Source: Oscillospiraceae bacterium (GTDB lineage Bacteria; Bacillota; Clostridia; Oscillospirales; Oscillospiraceae). From it: a stretch of DNA of 64,000 bases. Below the pieces are notes generated by a model. That model ran no database searches. It was not told the origin of the DNA and saw only the letters and a list, made by a program, of their open reading frames with translations. The stretch covers positions 43,076-107,075 of the forward strand of contig CAKASQ030000077.1 in NCBI GenBank assembly GCA_916988195.3. Direction: 5' to 3'. A program made the position numbers and the translations under genes. Positions within the stretch are counted from its first letter, which is position 1. Each line of letters begins with the position of its first letter. Below are positions 45,355-52,790 of this stretch, piece after piece.

Positions 45355-46014
45355 TAGGTTGGGGATAAATTGTGTGATCTCCGGGCGTTCTGAATTGGAG
45401 CAGAGGCACAGGCGGAGGCCGTTTAATGGATATTCGTGCAGGCGGACGGGAATGGGGCGGCTGTCCTGATACAAGTTTGCCTCGCTTTCATGCAGGTCTG
45501 CATAGAAAGAATCGAGCGGAATGTGAAGGCCGCAGCCAAGCTGCTTGGTGTAGGCCTCTTTGATGGTCCAGAGGCGAAGCAGCGCGTCGGGCTGCTCCGG
45601 TTCGGAAAGCGTTTCCAGAAACGCAATCTCCTGTGGATGGAAGTATCGCTTTGCAACGGCCAGGGTGATGCGCGGGGCCTCCAGATCGACGCCCACGGAA
45701 GACGCATCCAGCGCGCAGGCGGCGTAATAGGACGCGTGCGTCAGAGAAAACTCGACAGCATGCGAGGCAAGATACGGCTTTCCCCAGTCGTTTTTCCGGA
45801 AAATCTGCTCGGATACGGGAATATTGAGAGACAAAAGTGCTTGCTGAAGCAAAAAGCCCGCGCCGGTGAGTCTTGCCGCATCCTCTTCCCGGCGGCAGGA
45901 ACGCGCGCGCGTTTGGCGCTCAATGGGAAGCTCGGGCAAAAATGCACGCCACCGCTCATCCTGCATAAGCGGGCGCAGATCAAGCAGCCAGAGCTGCGGC
46001 AATTGCAGCTGCAT
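45352..46014 (-). CDS. Sfp-type 4'-phosphopantetheinyl transferase
   Basis: A 220-residue enzyme transferring phosphopantetheine from CoA to carrier proteins. Key motifs: GKPYL...VEFSLTHA (substrate and CoA binding), VGVDLEAP (metal-binding Asp and Glu), and LWTIKEAYTKQLGCGL (W..KEA..K), in the usual spacing. Start at 46014, where CGGGAGGTG lies upstream on that strand; the longer frame to 46143 runs through the divergent promoter region. No NRPS or PKS is in view, so acyl carrier proteins are the likely target. Confidence 0.9.
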   Translation of the reverse strand: MQLQLPQLWLLDLRPLMQDERWRAFLPELPIERQTRARSCRREEDAARLTGAGFLLQQALLSLNIPVSEQIFRKNDWGKPYLASHAVEFSLTHASYYAACALDASSVGVDLEAPRITLAVAKRYFHPQEIAFLETLSEPEQPDALLRLWTIKEAYTKQLGCGLHIPLDSFYADLHESEANLYQDSRPIPVRLHEYPLNGLRLCLCSNSERPEITQFIPNL

Positions 46015-46131
46015 GGGACACCTCCCGGGAAACCAGATTTGTTTTTTACAGTATAGCGCGAAAAAGAAAAGCCTGCAAGGGCAGCGTATGTTTTCAGGCG
46101 CGGGAGGCATAAGATCTTGTGAGGTGATTGT

Positions 46132-47418
46132 ATGCAGATTCATGTGGTACAGCCGGGGCAGACGCTGTGGTCGATTGGCCGGGAATACGGCGTTTTGCCG
46201 GGGCTTCTCGCGCGGTTCAATGGGCTTACGGAGCCGTACCGGCTGGCTGTGGGGCAGGCCATTTTGATTTTAAGGCCGGAATCGCTTTACACGGTGCAGC
46301 CGGGAGACACGGTATTCCGCATTGCGCAGAAATTCTCGCTCACGCAGAACGGGCTTTACCGGCTGAACCCGGGGTTATCCTCGCAGGAGCGGCTGTATCC
46401 GGGGCAGGTGCTGGTGACGAGCATCGAAGACCGTCCAACGGAAAAAACGACGCTTCTGGGATATGCGTACCCTTGGGCGAACGAACGGACGCTGCGCGGG
46501 ATTCTTCCCTACGCCGATACGCTTGTTCCGTTTACGTATGGGTTTACGGAAGCAGGCGAGCTGGTGGAGCCGGACGACGAGGGGCTTCTGGCGCTGGCGA
46601 AGGAATTTGGCGCGAAAACGCTTTTGCATCTGTCGACGCTCACAGAGCAGGGAAGCTTTTCTGCCCAGCGGGCGGGCGCAGTGCTTGGCGATGACGCGGC
46701 GCGCGGGGCTCTGATTCAGAACACGGTCCGCGTAATGCGGGAAAAGGGCTTTGCGGGCGTGGATGTGGACTTTGAGTATCTGGGGCGGGAGTTGGCTGCG
46801 AGCTATGCGGCGTTTCTGCGCGAGCTTCGGGAAGCTGTCCACGCGGCGGGCGGCTATCTCATGGCAGCGCTTGCGCCCAAAACGTCCGACGATCAGCCGG
46901 GCGTACTCTACGAGGGTCACGACTACGCCGCTATCGGGCAGGAAACTGACAAAATTTTACTTATGACGTACGAATGGGGATTTACGTACGGGCCGCCGAT
47001 GGCGGTGGCGCCGCTGAACGCGGTGGAGCGGGTGGTACAATACGCGGTGTCGCGCATCGAGGCGGGGAATCTTTTATTGGGCTTTCCCAACTACGCGTAC
47101 GACTGGACGCTTCCGTATGAGGCGGGGCTGACACGGGCAGCGACGCTTGGAAACGAGGCGGCGGCGCAGCTGGCGTTTGACACGGGAAGCGAAATTTTCT
47201 TCGATGAACAGGCACAGACACCGTGGTTCTCGTACACGGGTATGGACGGCGCTGTGCATGAGGTGTGGTTTGAGGACGTGCGCTCGAGCCTTGCGAAATT
47301 TGCGCTTGTGAGACAATATGGGCTCAGGGGTCTCGGGTACTGGAACTTCATGCGGCCGTTTGCGGCAAATTTCTCGCTGCTGAACGCGCAGTTCCGGCTG
47401 GAAGGGCAAACAGATTGA
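46132..47418 (+). CDS. LysM-GH18 spore cortex hydrolase (SleL/YaaH family)
   Basis: A 428-residue spore glycosidase. Two LysM modules (about 2-46 and 51-97: VVQPGQTLWSIGREYGV, TVQPGDTVFRIAQKFS) bind peptidoglycan; the GH18 domain (about 105-425) has the catalytic motif GVDVDFEY with E215 and MTYEWG. No signal peptide, which is usual for YaaH/SleL proteins of spores. SleL cleaves muramic-delta-lactam cortex during germination; YaaH is an integument protein. SD GTGAGGTG upstream. Confidence 0.92.
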   Translation: MQIHVVQPGQTLWSIGREYGVLPGLLARFNGLTEPYRLAVGQAILILRPESLYTVQPGDTVFRIAQKFSLTQNGLYRLNPGLSSQERLYPGQVLVTSIEDRPTEKTTLLGYAYPWANERTLRGILPYADTLVPFTYGFTEAGELVEPDDEGLLALAKEFGAKTLLHLSTLTEQGSFSAQRAGAVLGDDAARGALIQNTVRVMREKGFAGVDVDFEYLGRELAASYAAFLRELREAVHAAGGYLMAALAPKTSDDQPGVLYEGHDYAAIGQETDKILLMTYEWGFTYGPPMAVAPLNAVERVVQYAVSRIEAGNLLLGFPNYAYDWTLPYEAGLTRAATLGNEAAAQLAFDTGSEIFFDEQAQTPWFSYTGMDGAVHEVWFEDVRSSLAKFALVRQYGLRGLGYWNFMRPFAANFSLLNAQFRLEGQTD

Positions 47419-47476
47419 TAAATTCCAAAAAACAGGTATACTTCTGGATGATTACAAATGACAAGGGGGAACTCTC

Positions 47477-48589
47477 ATGGAACAGGCAAAGGTATACTTT
47501 ACCGATTTCCGCTGTCACCCGGGCCTGAACCAGCAGCAGAAGCTGGAGAAGCTGTTGACTGCCGCCGGAATGGGGAATATCGATTTTGAAGGGAAAATTG
47601 TCGCCATCAAGCTGCACTTCGGCGAGCTTGGAAACCTTGCGTATCTGCGCCCGAACTACGCGAAGACCGTGGCGGACTTTATTAAGGCCAGAGGCGGACG
47701 GCCGTTTCTGACCGACTGCAACACACTCTATGTCGGCAGCCGGAAAAATGCGCTCGAGCACATGGATGCGGCGTATATCAACGGCTTTTCCCCGTTCTCG
47801 ACGGGCTGCCATGTGATCATCGCGGACGGCCTTCGCGGCGGTGACGATGTGGAGGTTCCGGTTGTGGGCGGCGAGTATGTGAAAAATGCGAAAATCGGCC
47901 GGGCGCTCATGGACGCGGATATCATCATTTCACTGACGCACTTCAAGGGCCACGAGCAGGCGGGCTTCGGCGGCACGCTCAAGAACCTCGGCATGGGCGG
48001 CGGATCGCGCGCGGGCAAGATGGAAATGCACGCACAGGGAAAGCCCTCTGTGGAAACAGACCTCTGCGTCGGCTGCGGCAAGTGCGCGAAGATCTGTGCC
48101 CACAGCGCGCCGGTGATCACGGACAAAAAGTGCCGGATTGACCACGACAAGTGCGTCGGCTGCGGCCGGTGTATCGCCGTCTGTCCCAAGGACGCGATCA
48201 CGCCGGATTACGATCAGGCTGTTGAGGTGTTCAACTACAAGATCGCGGAATATGCGAAGGCGGTTGTCGACGGAAGACCCAGCTTCCATATCTCCATCGC
48301 GCGTGATATCTCCCCGGACTGCGACTGCCATGAGGAGAATGATGTGCCGATGGTGCCGGATGTGGGCATGTTCGCCTCGTTTGACCCCGTTGCGCTCGAC
48401 CTTGCGTGCATCGAGGCGGTCAACCGCCAGCCGATCCTGCCGGGGAGCGCCTTGGCTGAGCGCGGCGACCCGCACGACCACGACCATCTGCATGCTACGC
48501 ACCCGGACACCTGCTGGCAGGCGGCCATCGAGCACGGCAAGAAGATCGGGCTCGGCACGGACGAGTATACGCTCATTACCGTAAAGTAA
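47477..48589 (+). CDS. DUF362 protein with two [4Fe-4S] clusters
   Basis: A 370-residue protein: DUF362 domain with NLAYLRPNYAKTVADFI and SLTHFKGHEQAGFGGTLKNL (residues about 5-190 and 300-370) and an inserted ferredoxin pair, CVGCGKCAKIC (C197, 200, 203, 207) and CVGCGRCIAVCP (C226, 229, 232, 236). It also has a His-rich stretch HDHDHLHATH near the C-terminus. SD AAGGGGGAA. Such proteins occur widely in anaerobes; substrate unknown, probably a cytoplasmic electron-transfer or metal-handling enzyme. Monocistronic here. Confidence 0.88.
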   Translation: MEQAKVYFTDFRCHPGLNQQQKLEKLLTAAGMGNIDFEGKIVAIKLHFGELGNLAYLRPNYAKTVADFIKARGGRPFLTDCNTLYVGSRKNALEHMDAAYINGFSPFSTGCHVIIADGLRGGDDVEVPVVGGEYVKNAKIGRALMDADIIISLTHFKGHEQAGFGGTLKNLGMGGGSRAGKMEMHAQGKPSVETDLCVGCGKCAKICAHSAPVITDKKCRIDHDKCVGCGRCIAVCPKDAITPDYDQAVEVFNYKIAEYAKAVVDGRPSFHISIARDISPDCDCHEENDVPMVPDVGMFASFDPVALDLACIEAVNRQPILPGSALAERGDPHDHDHLHATHPDTCWQAAIEHGKKIGLGTDEYTLITVK

Positions 48590-48657
48590 AACAAACGCAC
48601 GAATGCAGGACGGAGCGTTCATTTCTCTGGTCTGCATTTTGCGGATAAACGGATGAA

Positions 48658-48679
48658 TTTTCCACAAAGCTGTGGATAA
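48658..48679. other. pair of inverted DnaA-box-like sequences
   Basis: TTTTCCACA (48658-48666) and TGTGGATAA (48671-48679, complement TTATCCACA, a perfect DnaA box) face each other 4 bases apart in a 200-base intergenic gap. Confidence 0.45.
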
Positions 48680-48734
48680 ACGACGGGTTACGGCGCGGAA
48701 AGGTTACAGTTACATTACAGATGGGAAAGCGCCC

Positions 48735-48763
48735 TTGCAAAGATCGCGCGGGGCGTTTATACT
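48735..48763 (+). promoter_or_regulatory. promoter of the SLH-domain gene
   Basis: TTGCAA (48735-48740), 17 bases, TATACT (48758-48763), 30 bases upstream of the start; SD AGGAGG at 48781. Confidence 0.75.
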
Positions 48764-48792
48764 GGAATCAGAATTATCAAAGGAGGCGGCGT

Positions 48793-50022
48793 ATGAAAAG
48801 AAGAACCGCTTGCCTGGTATTGTGCGTGTGTCTGCTGCTCTGCTTGGCGCTGCCGGTAGGAGCGAGCGACGGCGCGGAGTTTTCCGACCGGGGAGAAATC
48901 CGCAACGTCGGCGCGGTGCAGATGCTGGTCGATCTGGGGCTGATTTCAGGCTATTCGGACGGGTCGTTCCGCCCGGCAAGCTATATTACGCGCGAAGAGG
49001 TGGCGAAGCTGATCGCCATTTTGTGCACCGAAAATCCGCAGGCTCCCGCGGACGTGTACTTCTATGACGCGCAGAACTCATGGGCGCTGACCTACATCGG
49101 CTACTGCGCGGGAGAGGGCATTATCGGAGGCGACGGCCTCGGAAGCTTCCGGCCGAAGGATAATGTGACGGCGCAGGAGCTTGCGAAAATGCTGCTGGTC
49201 ATTCTGGGGCAGGATCCGGAAATCTATTCCGGCGCAGGCTGGGCCGAACGGGTAAATGCCGACGCGCAGTCGTTTGGTATTTACTATGGGCTCACGGCGC
49301 AGGTCAGCCAGCCGGTAACGCGCGACAACGCGTGCCTGCTCATCTATAACGCAATGCGCTGTCCGGCGATCGCGGACCCGGATGCAAGCGGCATTGCCCG
49401 GTACGTGCTGGACGATCTCATGAACCCGCGCTCGTATCTTGAGGTGCGGTACGATCTGACGCGGTACACGGCGGTTCTGACCGGCAACGAGTACGCTGAT
49501 CTTACAACCACGGATGGCAAACTCGCGGCGGGCACGACAAAGCTCGCGGGGCACAAGGAGTTTGCCGTTTCGTCCGACCTGAGCCTTCTTGGGCGCACGG
49601 TGGATATTTATATGAAGGACGGCCGTGTGGTCGGCATTCCGTGCTACGTGACAAGTGAGGTCTATTACACGTTCGAAAACGCGCAGGCGCTCTCGAAGCT
49701 TCTGGCCGGCGGCGCGCTTACCATCGCGGACGACGCGCAGTACTATCTTAACTACAACGAGGCGGGAAGCGAAATTCTTACGCGCTCCGGCGTGCGGCTG
49801 ACAGTCATCGACCACGACAACGATACACAGCTCGATATGATTCTGGCTGTGAGCTGTGAGCAGGCGGAGATTACGAGCGTGTCCCCGCTGCGCGTGAAGG
49901 TCGGAGACGAAGAGCTTGACGCAGAAAAATACTGCCTCACCGACGTGTTCTCGGCAGGAGAGCCGGTTTGGTACATGGAGGTCGGCGGCCAGAGTTTTGT
50001 GCAGCCGATGAGCGGAAACTGA
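48793..50022 (+). CDS. secreted S-layer-homology (SLH) domain protein
   Basis: A 409-residue exported protein. ATG 48793 follows AAAGGAGG; the longer frame from 48721 overlaps the promoter. Signal peptide at 1-24 (RRTACLVLCVCLLLCLALPV). SLH repeats at about 30-70 (LVDLGLISGYSDGSFRPAS), 85-130 (AGEGIIGGDGLGSFRPKDNV) and a weaker one at 140-180, which bind secondary wall polymers. The C-terminal 220 residues form a beta-rich domain (AVLTGNEYADLTTTDGKL, VSPLRVKVGDEELD) of unknown function. Monocistronic with its own terminator. Confidence 0.9.
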   Translation: MKRRTACLVLCVCLLLCLALPVGASDGAEFSDRGEIRNVGAVQMLVDLGLISGYSDGSFRPASYITREEVAKLIAILCTENPQAPADVYFYDAQNSWALTYIGYCAGEGIIGGDGLGSFRPKDNVTAQELAKMLLVILGQDPEIYSGAGWAERVNADAQSFGIYYGLTAQVSQPVTRDNACLLIYNAMRCPAIADPDASGIARYVLDDLMNPRSYLEVRYDLTRYTAVLTGNEYADLTTTDGKLAAGTTKLAGHKEFAVSSDLSLLGRTVDIYMKDGRVVGIPCYVTSEVYYTFENAQALSKLLAGGALTIADDAQYYLNYNEAGSEILTRSGVRLTVIDHDNDTQLDMILAVSCEQAEITSVSPLRVKVGDEELDAEKYCLTDVFSAGEPVWYMEVGGQSFVQPMSGN

Positions 50023-50037
50023 ATCGCAGAAAACAAA

Positions 50038-50070
50038 CTCCCATCTTCTTGCGAAGGTGGGAGCTTTTCT
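50038..50070 (+). terminator. terminator of the SLH-domain gene
   Basis: CTCCCATCTTC (50038-50048) pairs with GAAGGTGGGAG (50053-50063), followed by CTTTTCT. Confidence 0.8.
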
Positions 50071-50075
50071 GTGCT

Positions 50076-50182
50076 CGTAGGGGCAGACGACTCTGTCCGC
50101 TTGCGGAAAAATCAACTTGAAACGTGTAAATTCTTGGCGAATTCAGAATTCTCATTGGGCGAAAAACGCGTCTGCCCCTACG
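50076..50182. repeat. 107-bp MITE-like element, copy 2
   Basis: Ends CGTAGGGGCAGACG and CGTCTGCCCCTACG form long terminal inverted repeats. The reverse complement contains GAATTCGCCAAGAATTT, almost identical to the centre of copy 1 at 45183-45289. Same length, opposite orientation. Confidence 0.75.
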
Positions 50183-50217
50183 AACAGATTAGAAATTTTT
50201 AGTAATTACAAAGAACA

Positions 50218-50250
50218 CCCTCTGTATGGCAGTCATACAGGGGGCGTTTT
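50218..50250. terminator. terminator of the rluD-type gene
   Basis: CCCTCTGTATG (50218-50228) and CATACAGGGGG (50234-50244) form a stem at the 3' end of the minus-strand gene, with TGTTCTTT on that strand after it. Confidence 0.7.
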
Positions 50251-50253
50251 GCG

Positions 50254-51156
50254 TTATAACGGCTCGAGCTTCGAGAGCGCTTTTTTGAAATACTCCGGCA
50301 GCTCGCACTCGACATGCACGGGCTGCCCTGTGCGCGGGTGGATAAAGTCCAAAGCGGCGGCGTGCAGGCACTGGGTGTCTAACCCAAGCTCCGGCTTTTT
50401 GTGCCCGTACACCGTGTCGCCCACGATCGGGTGGTTGCGCCAGGCAAGGTGCACGCGGATCTGGTGCGTCCGCCCGGTCTCGAGCTTGCAGCGCACATGC
50501 GTATATCCCCGGTAGCGCGCGATGACCTCCCAGTGCGTGACGGCATTGCGGCTGTTTTTTTCCGTGACGGCCATCTTCTTGCGGTCCGTCGGGTGGCGGC
50601 CGATGGGCGCGTCGATCGTTCCGGAATCCTCTTTGAGATTGCCGCAGACGATGCATTCGTAGGTCCTTGCGAGCGAGTGGTCTTTGAGCTGCGCGGATAA
50701 ATGTGCGTGCGCAAAGTCGTTTTTTGCCGCGATCAGGAGCCCTGACGTGTCCTTGTCGATTCGGTGGACAATGCCGGGGCGCTTTTCCCCGCCGATACCG
50801 GAAAGGGAGTCTCCGCAGTGGTGCAGAAGCGCATTGACGACCGTTCCGTCCGGATGGCCCGGCGCGGGGTGGACGACAAGGCCCTTGGGCTTGTTGATGA
50901 CGATCACGTCGCTGTCTTCATAGCGAATATCGAGCGGAATGTCCTGCGCCTGCAAGTCTGTCTCAGCGGCTTCCGGAAGCGTGATGTCCAGAATCATACC
51001 CGCGCGCGACTTTTCGTTCTTTTTAAGAGGCTTCCCCTCGAAGGTAACAAGCCCTTCCTCTAAAAGCCGCTGCGTCTGGCTCCGGCTGAGCTCCGGCACG
51101 AGCCGCGCAATCGCCGCGTCCAGCCGTTCGCCGGTTTGGTCCAGTTCAAGCCTCAT
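50254..51156 (-). CDS. rluD: RluA/RluD-family 23S rRNA pseudouridine synthase
   Basis: A 300-residue enzyme that isomerises uridines in rRNA. N-terminal S4 RNA-binding domain (about 10-60: RLDAAIARLVPELSRSQTQR), then the catalytic domain with NKPKGLVVHP and HRIDKDTSGLL, catalytic Asp134, plus the C-terminal RTHQIRVHLAW motif. Length and S4 domain fit RluD; the exact target uridines cannot be told from sequence, so RluD is the best but not only option. Its start overlaps the lspA end by 11 bases, a common gene pair in Bacillota. Confidence 0.9.
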   Translation of the reverse strand: MRLELDQTGERLDAAIARLVPELSRSQTQRLLEEGLVTFEGKPLKKNEKSRAGMILDITLPEAAETDLQAQDIPLDIRYEDSDVIVINKPKGLVVHPAPGHPDGTVVNALLHHCGDSLSGIGGEKRPGIVHRIDKDTSGLLIAAKNDFAHAHLSAQLKDHSLARTYECIVCGNLKEDSGTIDAPIGRHPTDRKKMAVTEKNSRNAVTHWEVIARYRGYTHVRCKLETGRTHQIRVHLAWRNHPIVGDTVYGHKKPELGLDTQCLHAAALDFIHPRTGQPVHVECELPEYFKKALSKLEPL

Positions 51157-51637
51157 CGCGGGGCTCCTTGTCCTTTTTCGGCTTGTCCTCCAGAAACTCC
51201 TTGTCCTTGATCAGAATGTAGAGCACGAGGATGATTGCGCCGAAGGTAATAAAAATGTCTGCAACGTTGAACGTCGAGAACCACGGAATGCAGATCATGT
51301 CGATGACAAGCCCCGTCTGGACGCGGTCAATGAGGTTTCCGATTGCGCCGCCCGTGATGGCCGCCAGGCACCAGAGCTCCGGCTTTTTATAGATGTGCTT
51401 TTTGGCAATCGCCCAGACCACGACCGCGAGATATACCGCCGTCAGCGCGACAAACATCCACCGCCCGCCGCGAAAGAGCGAGAGCGCCATGCCGTCGTTC
51501 GTGATATAGTGCAGCTGGAGCCAGCCGGGAATGATCGTCACGGTCGTGCCGGTCAGGTATTGCTGCGCAAGGACCTTCGTCCATTGGTCGACGGCCGCAA
51601 CTGCGGCGGCAAAAATCGTTAAAAGAGCGTAAAACAA
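51146..51637 (-). CDS. lspA: lipoprotein signal peptidase (signal peptidase II)
   Basis: A 163-residue membrane aspartic protease that removes signal peptides from prolipoproteins. Four membrane helices; the conserved blocks ITNDGMALSLF (45-55), GGAIGNLIDR (96-105), and the catalytic Asp pair D113 (VIDM) and D127 (FNVADIFI). The C-terminus is a Lys/Asp/Glu-rich tail. Transcribed upstream of the rluD-type gene. Confidence 0.95.
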   Translation of the reverse strand: MFYALLTIFAAAVAAVDQWTKVLAQQYLTGTTVTIIPGWLQLHYITNDGMALSLFRGGRWMFVALTAVYLAVVVWAIAKKHIYKKPELWCLAAITGGAIGNLIDRVQTGLVIDMICIPWFSTFNVADIFITFGAIILVLYILIKDKEFLEDKPKKDKEPRDEA

Positions 51638-51708
51638 AGGCGAGGCCTCCTTGAGAAAACTTGCAGATTGGTTCTGTTTATCGTATCATACCCCGCCCGA
51701 TTTTGCAA

Positions 51709-52209
51709 TCATCTGCGGCCAAGAAGCTTGTCGATAAGCTTCGTTTTGCGGATAAACTGATAGAGCGGAATGCCGAGAATGTATAAGACGACGGCCTCTC
51801 CCGCGCCAACCTCCGCGCCGAATACCGCAAGTCCCTTCCAGAACTCGCTCGCGGGCATCAAAACGGCCGAGAGCATCGCGCCGACCATGAGCATATTGCA
51901 GAGGATCGTCGGCAGCGGCAGCGCCCACGTTTTTTTGATGAACCGCGTAAGAAGGCAAGCAAGAAGCGTCGCCGCCGTGCCGACAATGATATCGAGCGCG
52001 GAGACGGTCGAAAACAGATTCGCGATCAGGCAGCCAAGCGTGAGGCCGATCGTGAGCGAGGGTTCCAGCGCGACGAGCGGGCAAAGGGCTTCGGCAATCC
52101 GGAACTGGATGTTTCCGTAGGCGAACGAGGCCGTCAGGATCGTGACGGCGGCATAGAGCCCTGCAACGAGACCATTGAGGGCAATCTGGCGTGATGTGAT
52201 TTTCTTCAT
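51709..52209 (-). CDS. queT: QueT-family queuosine precursor transporter
   Basis: A 166-residue membrane protein with five or six helices, matching the QueT S-component family of ECF transporters (QIALNGLVAGLYAAVTILTA, YGNIQFRIAEALCPL, EPSLTIGLTLGCLIANLFS). It takes up a queuosine precursor with a shared ECF energy module encoded elsewhere. The preQ1-I riboswitch in its leader (52295-52333) supports the substrate directly. Also acts alone on this strand, with its own promoter further upstream. Confidence 0.93.
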   Translation of the reverse strand: MKKITSRQIALNGLVAGLYAAVTILTASFAYGNIQFRIAEALCPLVALEPSLTIGLTLGCLIANLFSTVSALDIIVGTAATLLACLLTRFIKKTWALPLPTILCNMLMVGAMLSAVLMPASEFWKGLAVFGAEVGAGEAVVLYILGIPLYQFIRKTKLIDKLLGRR

Positions 52210-52233
52210 GATGCAATTTCCCTTTCTTTGGGG

Positions 52234-52264
52234 ACAAAAAATGAGCGTAAAAAAATACGCCCAT
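52234..52264 (-). terminator. riboswitch-controlled terminator of queT
   Basis: On the minus strand GGGCGTA and TACGCTC arms with a T-rich loop, followed by ATTTTTTG, between the preQ1 aptamer and the queT start. Confidence 0.75.
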
Positions 52265-52294
52265 CCGCCGCAGCAGCTTTCTGTGCGGCAATCC

Positions 52295-52333
52295 CTAGTT
52301 TTGTTTAGAGACAGGATGGTTACGAACTGTCTG
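52295..52333 (-). promoter_or_regulatory. preQ1-I riboswitch aptamer
   Basis: Minus strand reads AGACAGTTCGTAACCATCC then TGTCTC and AAACAAAACTA: a P1 stem, the CATCC-type loop and the A-rich AAACTA tail that folds back into it, the class I preQ1 pattern. Ligand binding should promote the terminator at 52234-52264 and shut queT off. Confidence 0.85.
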
Positions 52334-52465
52334 TTATTTGCTTGCCGCGCGTCCGCCGGAGAAGAACTGCGCCGCGCTCTGTATTCTACCGGATGGTGCG
52401 GAAAAAATCAAGCCCCGTTTTTGTGGAATTTTACCGGGAACTGTGCCGAAACGTCCAATTTGCCC

Positions 52466-52494
52466 TTGACAAATCCGGCCGAAGTGGCTAAGAT
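52466..52494 (+). promoter_or_regulatory. promoter of the ileS T-box leader
   Basis: TTGACA (52466-52471), 17 bases, TAAGAT (52489-52494), about 27 bases before the T-box leader. Confidence 0.75.
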
Positions 52495-52520
52495 AAAACC
52501 GTATCTGAATATTTTGCGTT

Positions 52521-52750
52521 GATAAGGACAAGTAGAAGGCGCTGCGCGCGCAGAGACCCGGCGGTCGGTGTAAGCCGGGAGCAATACGCACCTTTGAATA
52601 TCCCCTTGGAGCATCCGCCTGAACAGAACTTCTCAGTAAGCGCGGACGGGACTTCCCGTTACAGGAGAAGAGTGTCCGGAGTGTATTCTTCGGGAATTCA
52701 GGTGGTACCGCGGTTTTTCGCCCTGAGTCTGACTCAGAGCGATTTTTTAT
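52521..52750 (+). promoter_or_regulatory. T-box riboswitch for isoleucyl-tRNA synthetase
   Basis: Starts GATAAGGACAAGTAG (stem I base), candidate specifier codon ATC (Ile) at 52600-52602 in GAATATCCCC, T-box sequence AGGTGGTACCGCGG at 52700-52713, and a terminator TCGCCCTGAGT/ACTCAGAGCGA (52718-52742, one mismatch) with a T-run. Uncharged tRNA-Ile should stabilise the antiterminator. Confidence 0.92.
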
Positions 52751-52790
52751 TTGTCAAAAACATGATTTCACATGGAGGCATAGAGTTACG

